Source of the DNA: JANNOG01 sp050329415
GTDB lineage: Bacteria > Actinomycetota > Actinomycetes > Actinomycetales > JBBAYJ01
Length of the DNA: 33,708 bases
NCBI GenBank assembly: GCA_050329415.1
Contig: JBHJOS010000155.1
Location: 1-33,708 of the forward strand
Direction of reading: 5' to 3'
In this document: piece after piece, positions 1 through 7,165 of the stretch
Numbering within the stretch: the stretch's first letter is position 1
Layout of the letters: each line of letters starts with the position of its first letter
Position numbers and translations under genes: made by a program
Notes under the pieces: model-generated
Databases searched by the model: none
What the model was told of the DNA's origin: nothing
What the model saw: only the letters and a program-made list of their open reading frames with translations

Positions 1-2
1 TC

Positions 3-413
3 ATGCCGACGTATGCGGTGGATGGGGCCAGGACGGTGCTGGTGGGTACGGGGAACGTGGAGGCGGTCACGGAGTGGATGGAGTTGCCGGACGGCAGCCG
101 GAAGCGGACGGACACCCAGGCGCGGCATCCGGAGACGGGGATGCCGTTGTGGGGGGTGGAGGTTCTGGTGTCGCAGGTGGCGTACGGGCGGGAGTCGATG
201 GTGACGTCCCGGGTGAACGTGGGTGCCCCGGCTGAACCGCGGGTCGCCCGGTTCGCCCCGGTGGGGTTCGTCGGCCTGGTGGTGGATGTGCGGGTGAACA
301 AGCGGTCGGGGGCGCTGTCGGAGTCGTGGCGGGCGGAGGAGATGACCGCACCCAGCACCCCGGCTGCGGCCTCGGCTGGTGCCTCGTCTGGTGGGAAGGG
401 GTCGGGGGCGTGA
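3..413 (+). CDS. Pra-like activator of integrative element (tentative)
   Basis: A 136-aa soluble protein. The mid-region TGMPLWGVEV followed by a basic beta-rich stretch and FAPVGFVGLVVDV resembles, from memory, the actinomycete family annotated as plasmid replication, integration and excision activator (Pra of pSAM2). Those proteins have a DxxTGxPxWxVxV core and a closing PVxFxGLxV strand. The last 25 residues are Ala/Gly/Ser-rich and probably disordered. The ATG lies 3 nt into the window, so a start further upstream cannot be excluded. Its stop overlaps the next start by 4 nt. If it is Pra, it would activate the downstream rep-xis-int block. The family assignment is weak; the coding call is strong because of the coupling and GC3 bias. 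Confidence 0.6.
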   Translation: MPTYAVDGARTVLVGTGNVEAVTEWMELPDGSRKRTDTQARHPETGMPLWGVEVLVSQVAYGRESMVTSRVNVGAPAEPRVARFAPVGFVGLVVDVRVNKRSGALSESWRAEEMTAPSTPAAASAGASSGGKGSGA

Positions 414-697
414 GCTGGTGGGCGGACTCCGCGGGTGACCCGATCGTGTGGGGTCGGGCGTTGGGCTTGTCGACGGGTGACGCGGTGCATGTGGAGGTGT
501 CGCGGATGGCCCAGCGCGCGGAGGAGTTGTGGACCGAGATGAGCGCGTTCGCGGACCAGGTCTGCGGCCTGGACGTCGATGAGGACCTGACGGCCCGGTT
601 GAGCACGGCCCGGGCGGAGCTGAATGAGGCGTGGACGATCTTGGACGCCACCGCGTTGAAGGCCGGGACCTACGGCCACCTGGGTGGTGGGTCGTGA
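410..697 (+). CDS. Small helical protein, tandem paralogue 1
   Basis: A 95-aa protein starting at a GTG that overlaps the previous stop by 4 nt. It has no membrane segment and looks all-helical. After a short N-terminus it has the block DPIVWGRALG, a polar S/T-rich turn, a long amphipathic helix, then a second Ala/Glu-rich helix. The same layout recurs in the next three genes, and the match to the third (936-1241) is clear: W, R, A-L-G, T, V, A, R-A and L align without gaps over about 30 residues. I do not recognise the family. Its place just before the DNA translocase suggests an accessory role in transfer, establishment or control, but that is inference. Confidence 0.75.
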   Translation: MSWWADSAGDPIVWGRALGLSTGDAVHVEVSRMAQRAEELWTEMSAFADQVCGLDVDEDLTARLSTARAELNEAWTILDATALKAGTYGHLGGGS

Positions 698-939
698 GCC
701 GCATGGACGTGGTCGCGTTGGCGGTGGAGTTGGACGCCCGCAGCGCGGAGGAGCTCGCGCAGATGCTGTCCCAGTTGTCGCGGATCGCGTCGGATCTGGC
801 TGATCAGGCGCGCCTGTTGGACACGATCGTGTCCGACGTCCCTTCCGAGCAGGTCCGCACCGCGACCCGCACCGCCCGCACGGCGATGACGGGGGCGGCG
901 GACACGTTGGCGGCCGTGGCCGCGCAGGTCCGGCCATGA
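694..939 (+). CDS. Small helical protein, tandem paralogue 2
   Basis: An 81-aa protein with a GTG start in a 4-nt overlap with the preceding stop. It begins almost directly with MDVVALAVELDARSAEEL, which aligns with the DPxVWxRALG...S/T...D/E-x-[VL] block of its neighbours, although the Trp is replaced by Leu. Two Ala-rich helices follow, with a Pro-containing link (about residues 47-52). It is the most divergent and shortest of the four. No cysteines or membrane segments are present. The function is unknown; a helical-hairpin adaptor or regulator is one possible reading. Confidence 0.75.
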   Translation: MSRMDVVALAVELDARSAEELAQMLSQLSRIASDLADQARLLDTIVSDVPSEQVRTATRTARTAMTGAADTLAAVAAQVRP

Positions 940-1241
940 CCGCCCCCGGCATGTCGTCCGCGTTGCGGGTGTCTTCCCTGGACCCGGTGGTCTGGGCTCG
1001 CGCGCTGGGAGTGACGACCACGCAGGAGGTGGCCTACTTCGCGCGGTCCCACGCCAACCGGGCGGGCCTGCTCGCCGCCGAGGCGCAGGTCGTCTCGCGG
1101 GTGCTGGGCACTGTTCCGGACCCTCAGGTGTCCGCCCTGGTTGACCAGGCCCGAACCCGGTTGATCGAGGCCGCGGAGTTCTTCACCACGGTCGCCACCA
1201 CGGCGGCCACGGCTACTACGGGTGAGGGTGAGGGGTTGTGA
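936..1241 (+). CDS. Small helical protein, tandem paralogue 3
   Basis: A 101-aa protein with an ATG start in an ATGA overlap. About 15 N-terminal residues precede LDPVVWARALGVTTTQEV, the clearest counterpart of the first paralogue. The helix continues to about residue 60, then comes a PDPQV turn and a second helix rich in Ala, Arg and Leu, ending in a Thr/Ala/Gly tail. The lack of signal peptide or TM segment suggests a cytoplasmic protein. Shared length, shared helical layout and tandem position support duplication and divergence of one ancestral gene. I know of no named family. Confidence 0.75.
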   Translation: MTAPGMSSALRVSSLDPVVWARALGVTTTQEVAYFARSHANRAGLLAAEAQVVSRVLGTVPDPQVSALVDQARTRLIEAAEFFTTVATTAATATTGEGEGL

Positions 1242-1498
1242 GGGGCGGCAGTCCGGGTGATGTCGTGGCGTGGGCGCACGCGCTGCACGCGCCCAGCAGT
1301 GACGACCTCGTCGCCGTCGTGACGCAGTTCGCGCGGTGGGTGGAGGACCTGTCCGAGCGTGCCGGGGCGATCGCGGACGACCTCGCGACCGCCGACGTGC
1401 CCGCCGCCCCGGCCCATAACGCGGCCCTGCTCGCGTCTGGGCAGTTGATGGACGCAGCCGAGGCCCTGTGGGCCGTCGCGAGAGGAGCACGACCATGA
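1238..1498 (+). CDS. Small helical protein, tandem paralogue 4
   Basis: An 86-aa protein with a GTG start in a GTGA overlap. It opens with GDVVAWAHALHAPSSDDLVAV, again matching the D-x-V-x-W-x-x-A-L...S/T-x-D/E pattern of paralogues 1 and 3. It continues as an amphipathic helix with WVEDLSERAG, a Pro-Ala link and a second Ala/Leu helix ending AVARGARP. Its stop overlaps the TraSA start by 4 nt, so it is translationally coupled to the translocase. That suggests it is made in step with transfer proteins, but no function can be read from the sequence. Confidence 0.75.
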   Translation: MRGGSPGDVVAWAHALHAPSSDDLVAVVTQFARWVEDLSERAGAIADDLATADVPAAPAHNAALLASGQLMDAAEALWAVARGARP

Positions 1499-3243
1499 CC
1501 ACCCCTACACCAGGCACCCCGGGGTCCTCGGGGTTGTTGGCGATGCGGGGCCGCCGCGACTCCAGCCCTGGGGTCATGGTGGTGTACCCGCCGGGCCGCG
1601 CCGCTGCCGGGCGTCGGGTCATCACGCGCGTGGCCCGTGCGGTGTGGGCGGTCGTGCTCGTCGCCGCTCGGGTCGCCGCTCGGGTCTACCGGGCCGCTCG
1701 CCTCACGGGGTGGGTCGTGTACGTGCTGGCTCGTGGGGTCGCCCGTCACCGGCGGGTCAGCCTCGTCGCCGCCGTGGCGGTCGTCATCGGGTGGGTGTGG
1801 CTGGTGTGGTTCTCCGGATGGCCGCTGGCCCTGCTCACCGAGACCGCCCTGATCACCGCGGCGGTGGTCGTGGTCGGGTTCCTTGTCTGGCGCCTGGCCG
1901 CGCCGGTCTGCTACGCCGCGGGGCCGGGTGCCCTGGCGGGGTGGTGGTGGCGGTGGGGCTTCGTGTACGGGCCGCGGTGGGAGGGGTGGGCGTTACGCCA
2001 TGGCCTGAGTGTGCGGGTCGGCCCGGCCGAACACGCCGCCCATGCCTTCACCCCCGGGCCTCATGTCGCGGGGTCGGGATGGATGGGGTGGACCCAGACC
2101 GACACCGCCCGCCTGATCCGGGTCCGCACGAGCCACGGCATCGACAGGCTGCTCGTCGCGTTGCCGGTCGGGTTGACGCCAGATCACGTTGCCCGCGCCG
2201 CGGACAGCCTCGCCCACGCCTCCAAGTCCCTCGGCGCCCGGGTCGTCGCGGACCGTCCGGGACGGGTGTGGGTGCACCTGCTGCGCCACGACACCCTCGC
2301 CGTCCCGGTCACCCCGGCCACCCTGGCCGCCGGTCCCGGGTACACGACCGCGTCGGGGTCCCCGTTCACCACCGGGTCCACGGTCGACCTGGCGGTGCCG
2401 GTGGCGTCCACACCCGCGGACGTCCTCGCGTTGTTGCGGGGGGTGCCGGTCGGGGTCACCGAGACTGGGGACGTGTGGCGGGTCCGTCTCGTCGGGGGAC
2501 ACGTGTTGTTCGCCGGGACGACGGGGTCGGGGAAGTCGTCGCTGATCTGGGCCGTCATGCACGGCCTGGCGGACGCGATCACCAAGGGATTGGTCGCGGT
2601 GACGTGGCTGGACCCCAAGGGCGGCATGGACGCCACCCCGGCTCGGCCCATGGCCCGGGTCATCGGTCACATCCCCGACATGGCCGACGCCCTCGAAGGC
2701 CTCGTGGTGGAGATGGACGCCCGCGCCCAGCACCTCGCCCGGGTCGGCGCCCGCCAGCACACCCCGTCCGGGACCAGCCCGCACCGGGTGGTGATCGTGG
2801 ACGAACTCGCCACCCTGACCGCGTTGGCCGAGGCCAAGACCGCCCGCCGCGTTGAAGCCGCCCTCGGCGCCCTCACCAGCCGGGGTCGGGGTGTCGGTTA
2901 CACGGTCGTCATGACCACCGTCGAACCCACCAAGGAAGTCGTGCGGTGGCGGGGGTTGTGCGCGGTGCGGGTCGCGTTCCGCCTTGATGAACCCTCCCAA
3001 GTCGACATGGTCCTCGGCGATGGGGCCTTGTCCCGCGGGGCTGCCTGCCCGGCCATCCGGACCGACCTCGCCGGGGTCTGCTACGCCCGCCCCGACGGCA
3101 CCCCTGACCCCATCCGAGCCCGGGTGCTGTTCCTGTCCGACCACGCCGTCACCGCCCTGACCCGGCACTACCCCGCACCCCGCCACCACCAGACCGCCGA
3201 CCAGACCGCCGACACCGACGCCGGGGAGGAGCAGGCCGCATGA
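1495..3243 (+). CDS. TraSA-type FtsK/SpoIIIE DNA translocase of the AICE
   Basis: A 582-aa membrane-anchored motor that would move double-stranded element DNA between mating cells, the only transfer protein AICEs are known to need. The ATG is preceded by AGAGGAG about 7 nt upstream, in a 4-nt overlap with the upstream stop. Basic and hydrophobic segments occupy about residues 45-75, and two TM helices about residues 88-138. Walker A GTTGSGKSS is at about residues 341-349 and Walker B VVIVDE at about 432-437, followed by a TSRGRG segment and an ATPase C-terminal half. The tail is short and acidic, ending DAGEEQAA. The family (TraB/TraSA, FtsK-like) is clear; the cognate clt recognition sequence was not identified. 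Confidence 0.9.
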   Translation: MTTPTPGTPGSSGLLAMRGRRDSSPGVMVVYPPGRAAAGRRVITRVARAVWAVVLVAARVAARVYRAARLTGWVVYVLARGVARHRRVSLVAAVAVVIGWVWLVWFSGWPLALLTETALITAAVVVVGFLVWRLAAPVCYAAGPGALAGWWWRWGFVYGPRWEGWALRHGLSVRVGPAEHAAHAFTPGPHVAGSGWMGWTQTDTARLIRVRTSHGIDRLLVALPVGLTPDHVARAADSLAHASKSLGARVVADRPGRVWVHLLRHDTLAVPVTPATLAAGPGYTTASGSPFTTGSTVDLAVPVASTPADVLALLRGVPVGVTETGDVWRVRLVGGHVLFAGTTGSGKSSLIWAVMHGLADAITKGLVAVTWLDPKGGMDATPARPMARVIGHIPDMADALEGLVVEMDARAQHLARVGARQHTPSGTSPHRVVIVDELATLTALAEAKTARRVEAALGALTSRGRGVGYTVVMTTVEPTKEVVRWRGLCAVRVAFRLDEPSQVDMVLGDGALSRGAACPAIRTDLAGVCYARPDGTPDPIRARVLFLSDHAVTALTRHYPAPRHHQTADQTADTDAGEEQAA

Positions 3244-3611
3244 CCACCACCACCACCACAACCCCCACGGCCCCGGCGTCGGTGGCGTCGCCCCGGGTGG
3301 TCTCGACCCGCTCCGACCGCGCGGCAGATGGGGACTGGACCGCTCGGGCGGCGTGCACGGTCCGCCCGGACCTGCCGTGGACGACCGACACCACGGCCCT
3401 GCCCCCGCGCACCGCCACCCGGTCCGTCACGGCCATGACCCGGGTCTGCGGGACCTGCCCCGTCCGCACGGCGTGCGCGGCCCACGCCGAACAGATCACC
3501 GCCACGGGTGGGTTCTGGGCCGGAGCCGACCGCGCCATCACCCAACTACCCCTGTTTCCCGACCTCGTGTCCGCCGACGTGCCCGCCGCCCCGGCTGGGG
3601 GGCGACGGTGA
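3240..3611 (+). CDS. WhiB-like iron-sulfur regulator encoded on the AICE
   Basis: A 123-aa protein with the four-cysteine WhiB signature: C39, then C70-x2-C73-x5-C79, followed by the GGFWAG turn (the family's G[IV]WGG motif). These residues would bind a [4Fe-4S] cluster; WhiB proteins bind the principal sigma factor and control transcription. The basic C-terminal tail usual after the turn is short here, and the N-terminus is a Thr-rich low-complexity stretch. The gene sits between the translocase and the rep gene, overlapping both by 4 nt, so it is probably co-expressed with transfer and replication. It may act on element or host promoters; which is not visible. Confidence 0.85.
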   Translation: MTTTTTTTPTAPASVASPRVVSTRSDRAADGDWTARAACTVRPDLPWTTDTTALPPRTATRSVTAMTRVCGTCPVRTACAAHAEQITATGGFWAGADRAITQLPLFPDLVSADVPAAPAGGRR

Positions 3612-5227
3612 GCCGCGCCCCGGGCACCGTCGGGGTGCGGTTGCCGACCGATGCCGACATGCGCGCCTACGCCATCGGCGCCGGGGTGTGTGTGCGGCCC
3701 CTGGTGCGCAAGGTCACCGACACCACCACCGGGCACACCCAGACCGTCGCGATCCGCTGCGGGTCCACCCGCGAGTACGTGTGCCCGCCGTGCGCCGCCC
3801 GCGCCCGGGCTCTGCGCGCCCAGCAGTGCGCCGAAGGCTGGCACCTCACCGACGACCCCCTCACCGCCACCGAGGAGGACGGCACCGGTGAGGACGAGGA
3901 CCACGCCGACGAGCTGGCCGACGAGGTGGGCGAGGATGCCGACGAGGAGGATGGCCGTCGGGTGCGCTCGACCCGGCGCCGCGACGACGCCGCCGACCTG
4001 CCCCGGGTCCCGACCGAGATCCGCACCGTCGGGCGGACCTTCCACGCCCCGGACGGCACGGTGTACCGGCCGTCGATGTTCGTCACCCTCACGCTGCCGT
4101 CCTACGGGCGCGTCACCCCGGGCACGGGCGCCCCGGTGCACCCCGGCACCTACGACTACGAGACGGCGGCCCGGGACGCGGTCGCGTTGTCGGCGTTGAT
4201 GGACCGGTGGGTGCAGAACCTGCGCCGGTGTGCGGGGTACAAGGTCCAGTACTTCGCCGTCATCGAGGCCCAACGCCGACTGGCCGGACACGTCCACATC
4301 GCCATCCGCGGGGCCATCCCCCGCGCCCTCATCAAGCAAGTGACCCGCGCGACCTACGCCTCCCTGTGGTGGCCCTCCACCCGCACCGTGGTCTACGGCG
4401 ACGGTGACGCGGTACCAGTGTGGGACTCCACCGCCGCGAACGGGGCCGGGGCCTACCTCGACCCGACCACCCGGACCCCGCTACCCACCTGGGCTCACGC
4501 CCTGGACACCCTCGGCGCCCGCCCGGACGCCTCCCCGTGGCACGTGACCCGGTTCGGGTCCCAGGTCGACATCAAGGGCCTGATCGCCCCGTCGCCGGAC
4601 ACCGACCGGGCGGTCCGCTACCTCGTCAAGTACCTCACCAAGTCGATCGCCCACACCTACGCCCCCGTGGACGAGACCACCGGCCGTCCCCTTGAGGTCG
4701 ACCCCACCCGGACCGCGCACGTCGACCGCCTCGCCGCCGAACTCCGGTACACCCCGTGCGGGCCGCGGTGCGCGAACTGGCTCCGCTACGGCATCCAACC
4801 CAAGGACCCCGGACCCGGCCTCATCCCGGGCATGTGCCCCGGCCGCGCCCACGACCGCGAGAACACCGGCCTCGGGGGCCGCCGCGTCCTGGTGTCGCGG
4901 CACTGGTCCGGCAAAACCCTCACCGAACACGCCGCCGACCGCGCCACCGTCGTCCGCGAAACCCTCGCCGCCGCCGGCATCCAGGGCGGCCCCGACATTG
5001 ACCGCCTCGCCGCCGACCAGACCAGCGACGACGGGACACCCCGGTACCGGTGGGAACCCGTCGAACCCGGGGAGGTCGATTACCGCGCCGCGGTCCTGCA
5101 CCTCGCCCACGAACGCCACCACTGGCGCCAGCAGTACACCGCCGCCAAAGCCATCCGCGACGGCCCATCCGGTCCCTGTGGACAACCGTTCAGCAATCGG
5201 TCTGATGGCGGCTCAGCCGCTGCGTGA
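3608..5227 (+). CDS. RepSA-type rolling-circle replication initiator
   Basis: A 539-aa initiator that would nick the element's double-strand origin for rolling-circle replication after excision. The start is a GTG in a 4-nt overlap with whiB. A Cys-rich N-terminal segment (VCPPCAAR) is followed by an acidic linker at about residues 90-120. RCR motif 1 FVTLTLPSYG is at about residues 158-167, motif 2 HVH at 228-230, and motif 3 RYLVKYLTKS, with a candidate catalytic tyrosine, near 338-342. A second Cys/His patch (CGPRCANW) follows near 380-390. The length and motif order match the RepSA/pIJ101 Rep group. The acidic insertion before motif 1 looks element-specific. Confidence 0.88.
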   Translation: MSRAPGTVGVRLPTDADMRAYAIGAGVCVRPLVRKVTDTTTGHTQTVAIRCGSTREYVCPPCAARARALRAQQCAEGWHLTDDPLTATEEDGTGEDEDHADELADEVGEDADEEDGRRVRSTRRRDDAADLPRVPTEIRTVGRTFHAPDGTVYRPSMFVTLTLPSYGRVTPGTGAPVHPGTYDYETAARDAVALSALMDRWVQNLRRCAGYKVQYFAVIEAQRRLAGHVHIAIRGAIPRALIKQVTRATYASLWWPSTRTVVYGDGDAVPVWDSTAANGAGAYLDPTTRTPLPTWAHALDTLGARPDASPWHVTRFGSQVDIKGLIAPSPDTDRAVRYLVKYLTKSIAHTYAPVDETTGRPLEVDPTRTAHVDRLAAELRYTPCGPRCANWLRYGIQPKDPGPGLIPGMCPGRAHDRENTGLGGRRVLVSRHWSGKTLTEHAADRATVVRETLAAAGIQGGPDIDRLAADQTSDDGTPRYRWEPVEPGEVDYRAAVLHLAHERHHWRQQYTAAKAIRDGPSGPCGQPFSNRSDGGSAAA

Positions 5228-5238
5228 GGGAGACGACG

Positions 5239-5568
5239 ATGGGGAGACCGACTAGTCCGCCGCCGGACTTCTCGGCCGTCCGTGGGCGCCACGGGAAGCG
5301 CGCGTCTCGCGGAGCCGACATTGCGGGCGAGTTGGTCGCCCTCGGCCGCGCTATCGCTCATGCCGTTCCGGAGCAGCCAACGCCGGTTGTGGTGTCCGGC
5401 GAGCCGTTGTGGTCGGTGTACGACCTCGCCTCCTACCTCGGCGTGGAGGTGCGGACCGTTTATCACTGGCGGCAACGGGGGACCGGCCCCGTCGCCCTCA
5501 AGGTCGGAGGGGCTTTGCGCTACGACCCGGCCCTTGTGCGCGAGTGGGTCGCCGGGCGGGTGGCATGA
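5239..5568 (+). CDS. xis: Excisionase-like helix-turn-helix protein
   Basis: A 109-aa protein. An in-frame GTG at 5224 exists, but the ATG at 5239 has GAGGGAG spaced about 7 nt upstream and is preferred. The C-terminal 50 residues are a MerR/excisionase-type HTH: LWSVYDLASYLGVEVRTVYHWRQRG, then LRYDPALVREWV, the pattern of HTH_17 proteins that bend att DNA and bias the integrase towards excision. The N-terminal half is unrecognised and makes it longer than a minimal Xis. It is separated from rep by 11 nt, the only non-overlapping junction in the run, and overlaps int by 4 nt. Confidence 0.8.
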   Translation: MGRPTSPPPDFSAVRGRHGKRASRGADIAGELVALGRAIAHAVPEQPTPVVVSGEPLWSVYDLASYLGVEVRTVYHWRQRGTGPVALKVGGALRYDPALVREWVAGRVA

Positions 5569-6644
5569 GCGTCACGAAGCGGCCGGACGGGAAGTGGCGT
5601 GCCCGGTACCGGGATGCCACGGGCCGGGAGCACGCTCGGCATTTCGCGCGGAAAACGGACGCCACCCGCTGGCTGGCCGATGTCAAGGCCAAGCTGTCCG
5701 CTGGCGAGTGGCTCGATCCCGCACTTTCGCGGGTGACCGTAGGGGAGTGGGCGGCGCTGTGGATCGCGTCCCAGCCACACCTCGAAGAGACGACACTCGC
5801 GCGGTACGCGGGCCTCGTGCGCAATCACATCGTGCCGGTGTGGGGCTCGGTGCAGCTAGCGGCTGTGACGCACGCACACGTGGCGACCTGGGTGCGTGCG
5901 ATGCAGAACGAGGGCCAGTCGGCGTCGTCGGTCCGAGCGACATACGGGGTGTTCTCGCGCGTTCTCGACCACGCGGTGCGGGATGGTCGGCTCTCGCGGA
6001 ACCCGGCGGCGGCGGTGCGTTTGCCCCGGCTGCGCAAGCCCGAAAAGCGGTATCTGACGCACGGTCAGGTGGCGGACCTAGCTCGGGAGTGCGGCGAGTA
6101 CGCCAGCCTGATCCGGACGCTGGCGTACACAGGATTGCGGTGGAGCGAGGTGGCTGCCCTGCGCGCAAAACGCGTCCGCCTTGACCGGTACGAACTCGTG
6201 GTCGCCGAAGGCATGAAGGACGTCAACGGTGTCATCTCCTTCAGTGAGACAAAGACGCATCGGGTGCGGATTATCCCGTTCCCGGGAGTGCTCGCGCCGG
6301 ACCTGGCGGCGGCGGTCGACGGCAAGCAGACCGACGACCTCGTCTTTACGTCCTCGCGCGGCGGACCGCTGCGCAACCAGAACTTCCGCCGGGACGTTTT
6401 CGACCCCGCCGCGACGCGGGCCGGTCTTGCTGAGCTCACTCCTCACGAGTTGCGGCACACGGCGGCGAGCCTCGCGGTGTCGGCCGGGGCGAACGTCAAG
6501 GCGGTGCAACGCATGCTCGGACACGCCTCGGCCGCCATGACGCTGGACGTGTACGCGGACCTGTTCGACACCGACCACGGAGACGTGGCATCGCGCCTCG
6601 ACGAGGCGATCCGTGCCCACTCGCTGCGGACAGCCGCGGACTGA
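5565..6644 (+). CDS. int: Tyrosine site-specific integrase of the AICE
   Basis: A 359-aa integrase. The N-terminus (KRPDGKWRARYRDATGREHARHF) is the arm-binding domain, a SAM-like core-binding domain spans about residues 60-140, and the catalytic domain holds R192 (YTGLRW), H294-x-x-R297 (HELRH), H320 (LGH) and nucleophile Y330 (DVYADLF). The set R-H-R-H-Y is complete, so the enzyme should be active. It starts at an ATGA overlap with xis and ends 81 nt before the tRNA-Arg 3' end. That is the classic int-attachment-site layout, so it presumably recombines at that tRNA. Confidence 0.93.
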   Translation: MSVTKRPDGKWRARYRDATGREHARHFARKTDATRWLADVKAKLSAGEWLDPALSRVTVGEWAALWIASQPHLEETTLARYAGLVRNHIVPVWGSVQLAAVTHAHVATWVRAMQNEGQSASSVRATYGVFSRVLDHAVRDGRLSRNPAAAVRLPRLRKPEKRYLTHGQVADLARECGEYASLIRTLAYTGLRWSEVAALRAKRVRLDRYELVVAEGMKDVNGVISFSETKTHRVRIIPFPGVLAPDLAAAVDGKQTDDLVFTSSRGGPLRNQNFRRDVFDPAATRAGLAELTPHELRHTAASLAVSAGANVKAVQRMLGHASAAMTLDVYADLFDTDHGDVASRLDEAIRAHSLRTAAD

Positions 6645-6662
6645 TGCGGACCAGATGCGGAC
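6626..6662 (+). repeat. Four helically phased GCGGAC direct repeats beside the attachment site
   Basis: GCGGAC occurs at 6626, 6636, 6646 and 6657, a spacing of 10, 10 and 11 bp, from the last codons of int into the gap before tRNA-Arg. Spacing of one helical turn puts every copy on the same DNA face. Short phased repeats next to attP are what Int arm-type or Xis sites look like, so this is a candidate protein-binding array. Chance recurrence in a GC-rich tract is possible. Confidence 0.4.
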
Positions 6663-6725
6663 CACGGCGGTCGGTGAGCTGGCGCGGAGACGTCGCCGTT
6701 GGGCGTTTCCACAGCTCAGAAGGGG

Positions 6726-6765
6726 TGCCCCCGAGAGGATTCGAACCTCCGACACACGGTTTAGG
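6726..6765. other. Presumed chromosomal attachment site (att) of the AICE
   Basis: AICE integrases recombine in the 3' half of tRNA genes, between the anticodon loop and the discriminator base. Here that half faces the integrase gene. The exact core cannot be defined because the second copy, at the far end of the element, is outside the window. The limits given are the usual extent for such sites, not a measured repeat. Confidence 0.5.
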
Positions 6766-6798
6766 AAACCGTTGCTCTATCCCCTGAGCTACGAGGGC
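6726..6798 (-). tRNA. tRNA-Arg (anticodon CCT)
   Basis: On the minus strand the 73-nt sequence folds as a full cloverleaf. The acceptor arm GCCCTCG/CGGGGGC pairs with one G-T wobble, the D-arm contains AGCTCAGGGGATAGAGC, the anticodon stem-loop is ACGGTTTCCTAAACCGT with CCT in the loop, the T-arm contains GGTTCGAATCC, and the discriminator base is A. CCA is not encoded (ACC is followed by C). The 3' end points at the integrase gene, so the tRNA was kept intact by the integrated element. It reads AGG codons. A TACCGT hexamer lies 11-16 nt upstream (6810-6815, minus strand). Confidence 0.96.
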
Positions 6799-7094
6799 GG
6801 GCCAGGACGACGGTACCCGCTCCGGCCGACCGGGGTGGGACCGACCTGGTCGGCCGGGAGTGCGGGCGCGGGAGGTGCCGACCTCGGGCCACGGGCCATG
6901 ACGTCGGGGCCTCGCGCGTCGGGAGGCCGCCCAGGACCACGGTCCTCCGGTGGACTCGTTCGGGGGAAGCCGGCGCGCCCGGGAGGGAACTCCGCGACCA
7001 GGTCGTTCAGTTCGTTGCGGAACGCTCGGACGAGACCGGTGAATTCGCGGTCCCGGCCGGCCTCGCGGATCTCGTCGATCGGGTTGACTAGCAT
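6789..7094 (-). CDS. Doubtful ORF or gene remnant
   Basis: A 101-aa frame beginning MLVNPIDEIREAGRDREFTG. The first roughly 37 codons have the strong GC3 bias and mixed composition of real coding sequence. The rest is Pro/Arg/Gly-rich, and the stop (TAG) falls inside tRNA-Arg. No Shine-Dalgarno is correctly spaced (GAGG abuts the ATG). It may be a truncated gene whose original 3' part was lost, or a short peptide gene. No homologous family is recognised. Confidence 0.25.
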   Translation of the reverse strand: MLVNPIDEIREAGRDREFTGLVRAFRNELNDLVAEFPPGRAGFPRTSPPEDRGPGRPPDARGPDVMARGPRSAPPAPALPADQVGPTPVGRSGYRRPGPPS

Positions 7095-7165
7095 CCTCGG
7101 AGAGGTGGGTCACGGCGGACTCCGAATCCTCGTGACGTGGCCCGGCCACTCGGACCGGAGATTCC

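Larger units (their letters stand above)
1..6798. mobile_element. AICE-type integrative and conjugative element, int-proximal end (partial)
   Basis: The segment carries the diagnostic pSAM2-like module in order: Pra-like gene, small accessory genes, TraSA-type septal DNA translocator, RepSA-type rolling-circle initiator, excisionase and tyrosine integrase, all on the + strand. It ends at the 3' end of a complete tRNA-Arg(CCT) gene on the minus strand. AICEs are known to integrate site-specifically into tRNA 3' ends, excise, replicate by rolling circle and move as double-stranded DNA through a single FtsK-like protein. The left boundary and the second tRNA 3'-end copy are not in the window, so the size of the element is unknown. 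Eight of nine gene junctions are 4-nt overlaps. Confidence 0.85.

Noticed and set aside
1..410. Second attachment-site copy at the left edge
   Set aside because: No match to the tRNA-Arg 3' half was seen; the first bases are already inside an element gene.
1993..3261. A 422-codon minus-strand frame opposite the AICE translocase
   Set aside because: Gly/Asp/Val/His-rich antisense shadow of a gene with intact Walker motifs.
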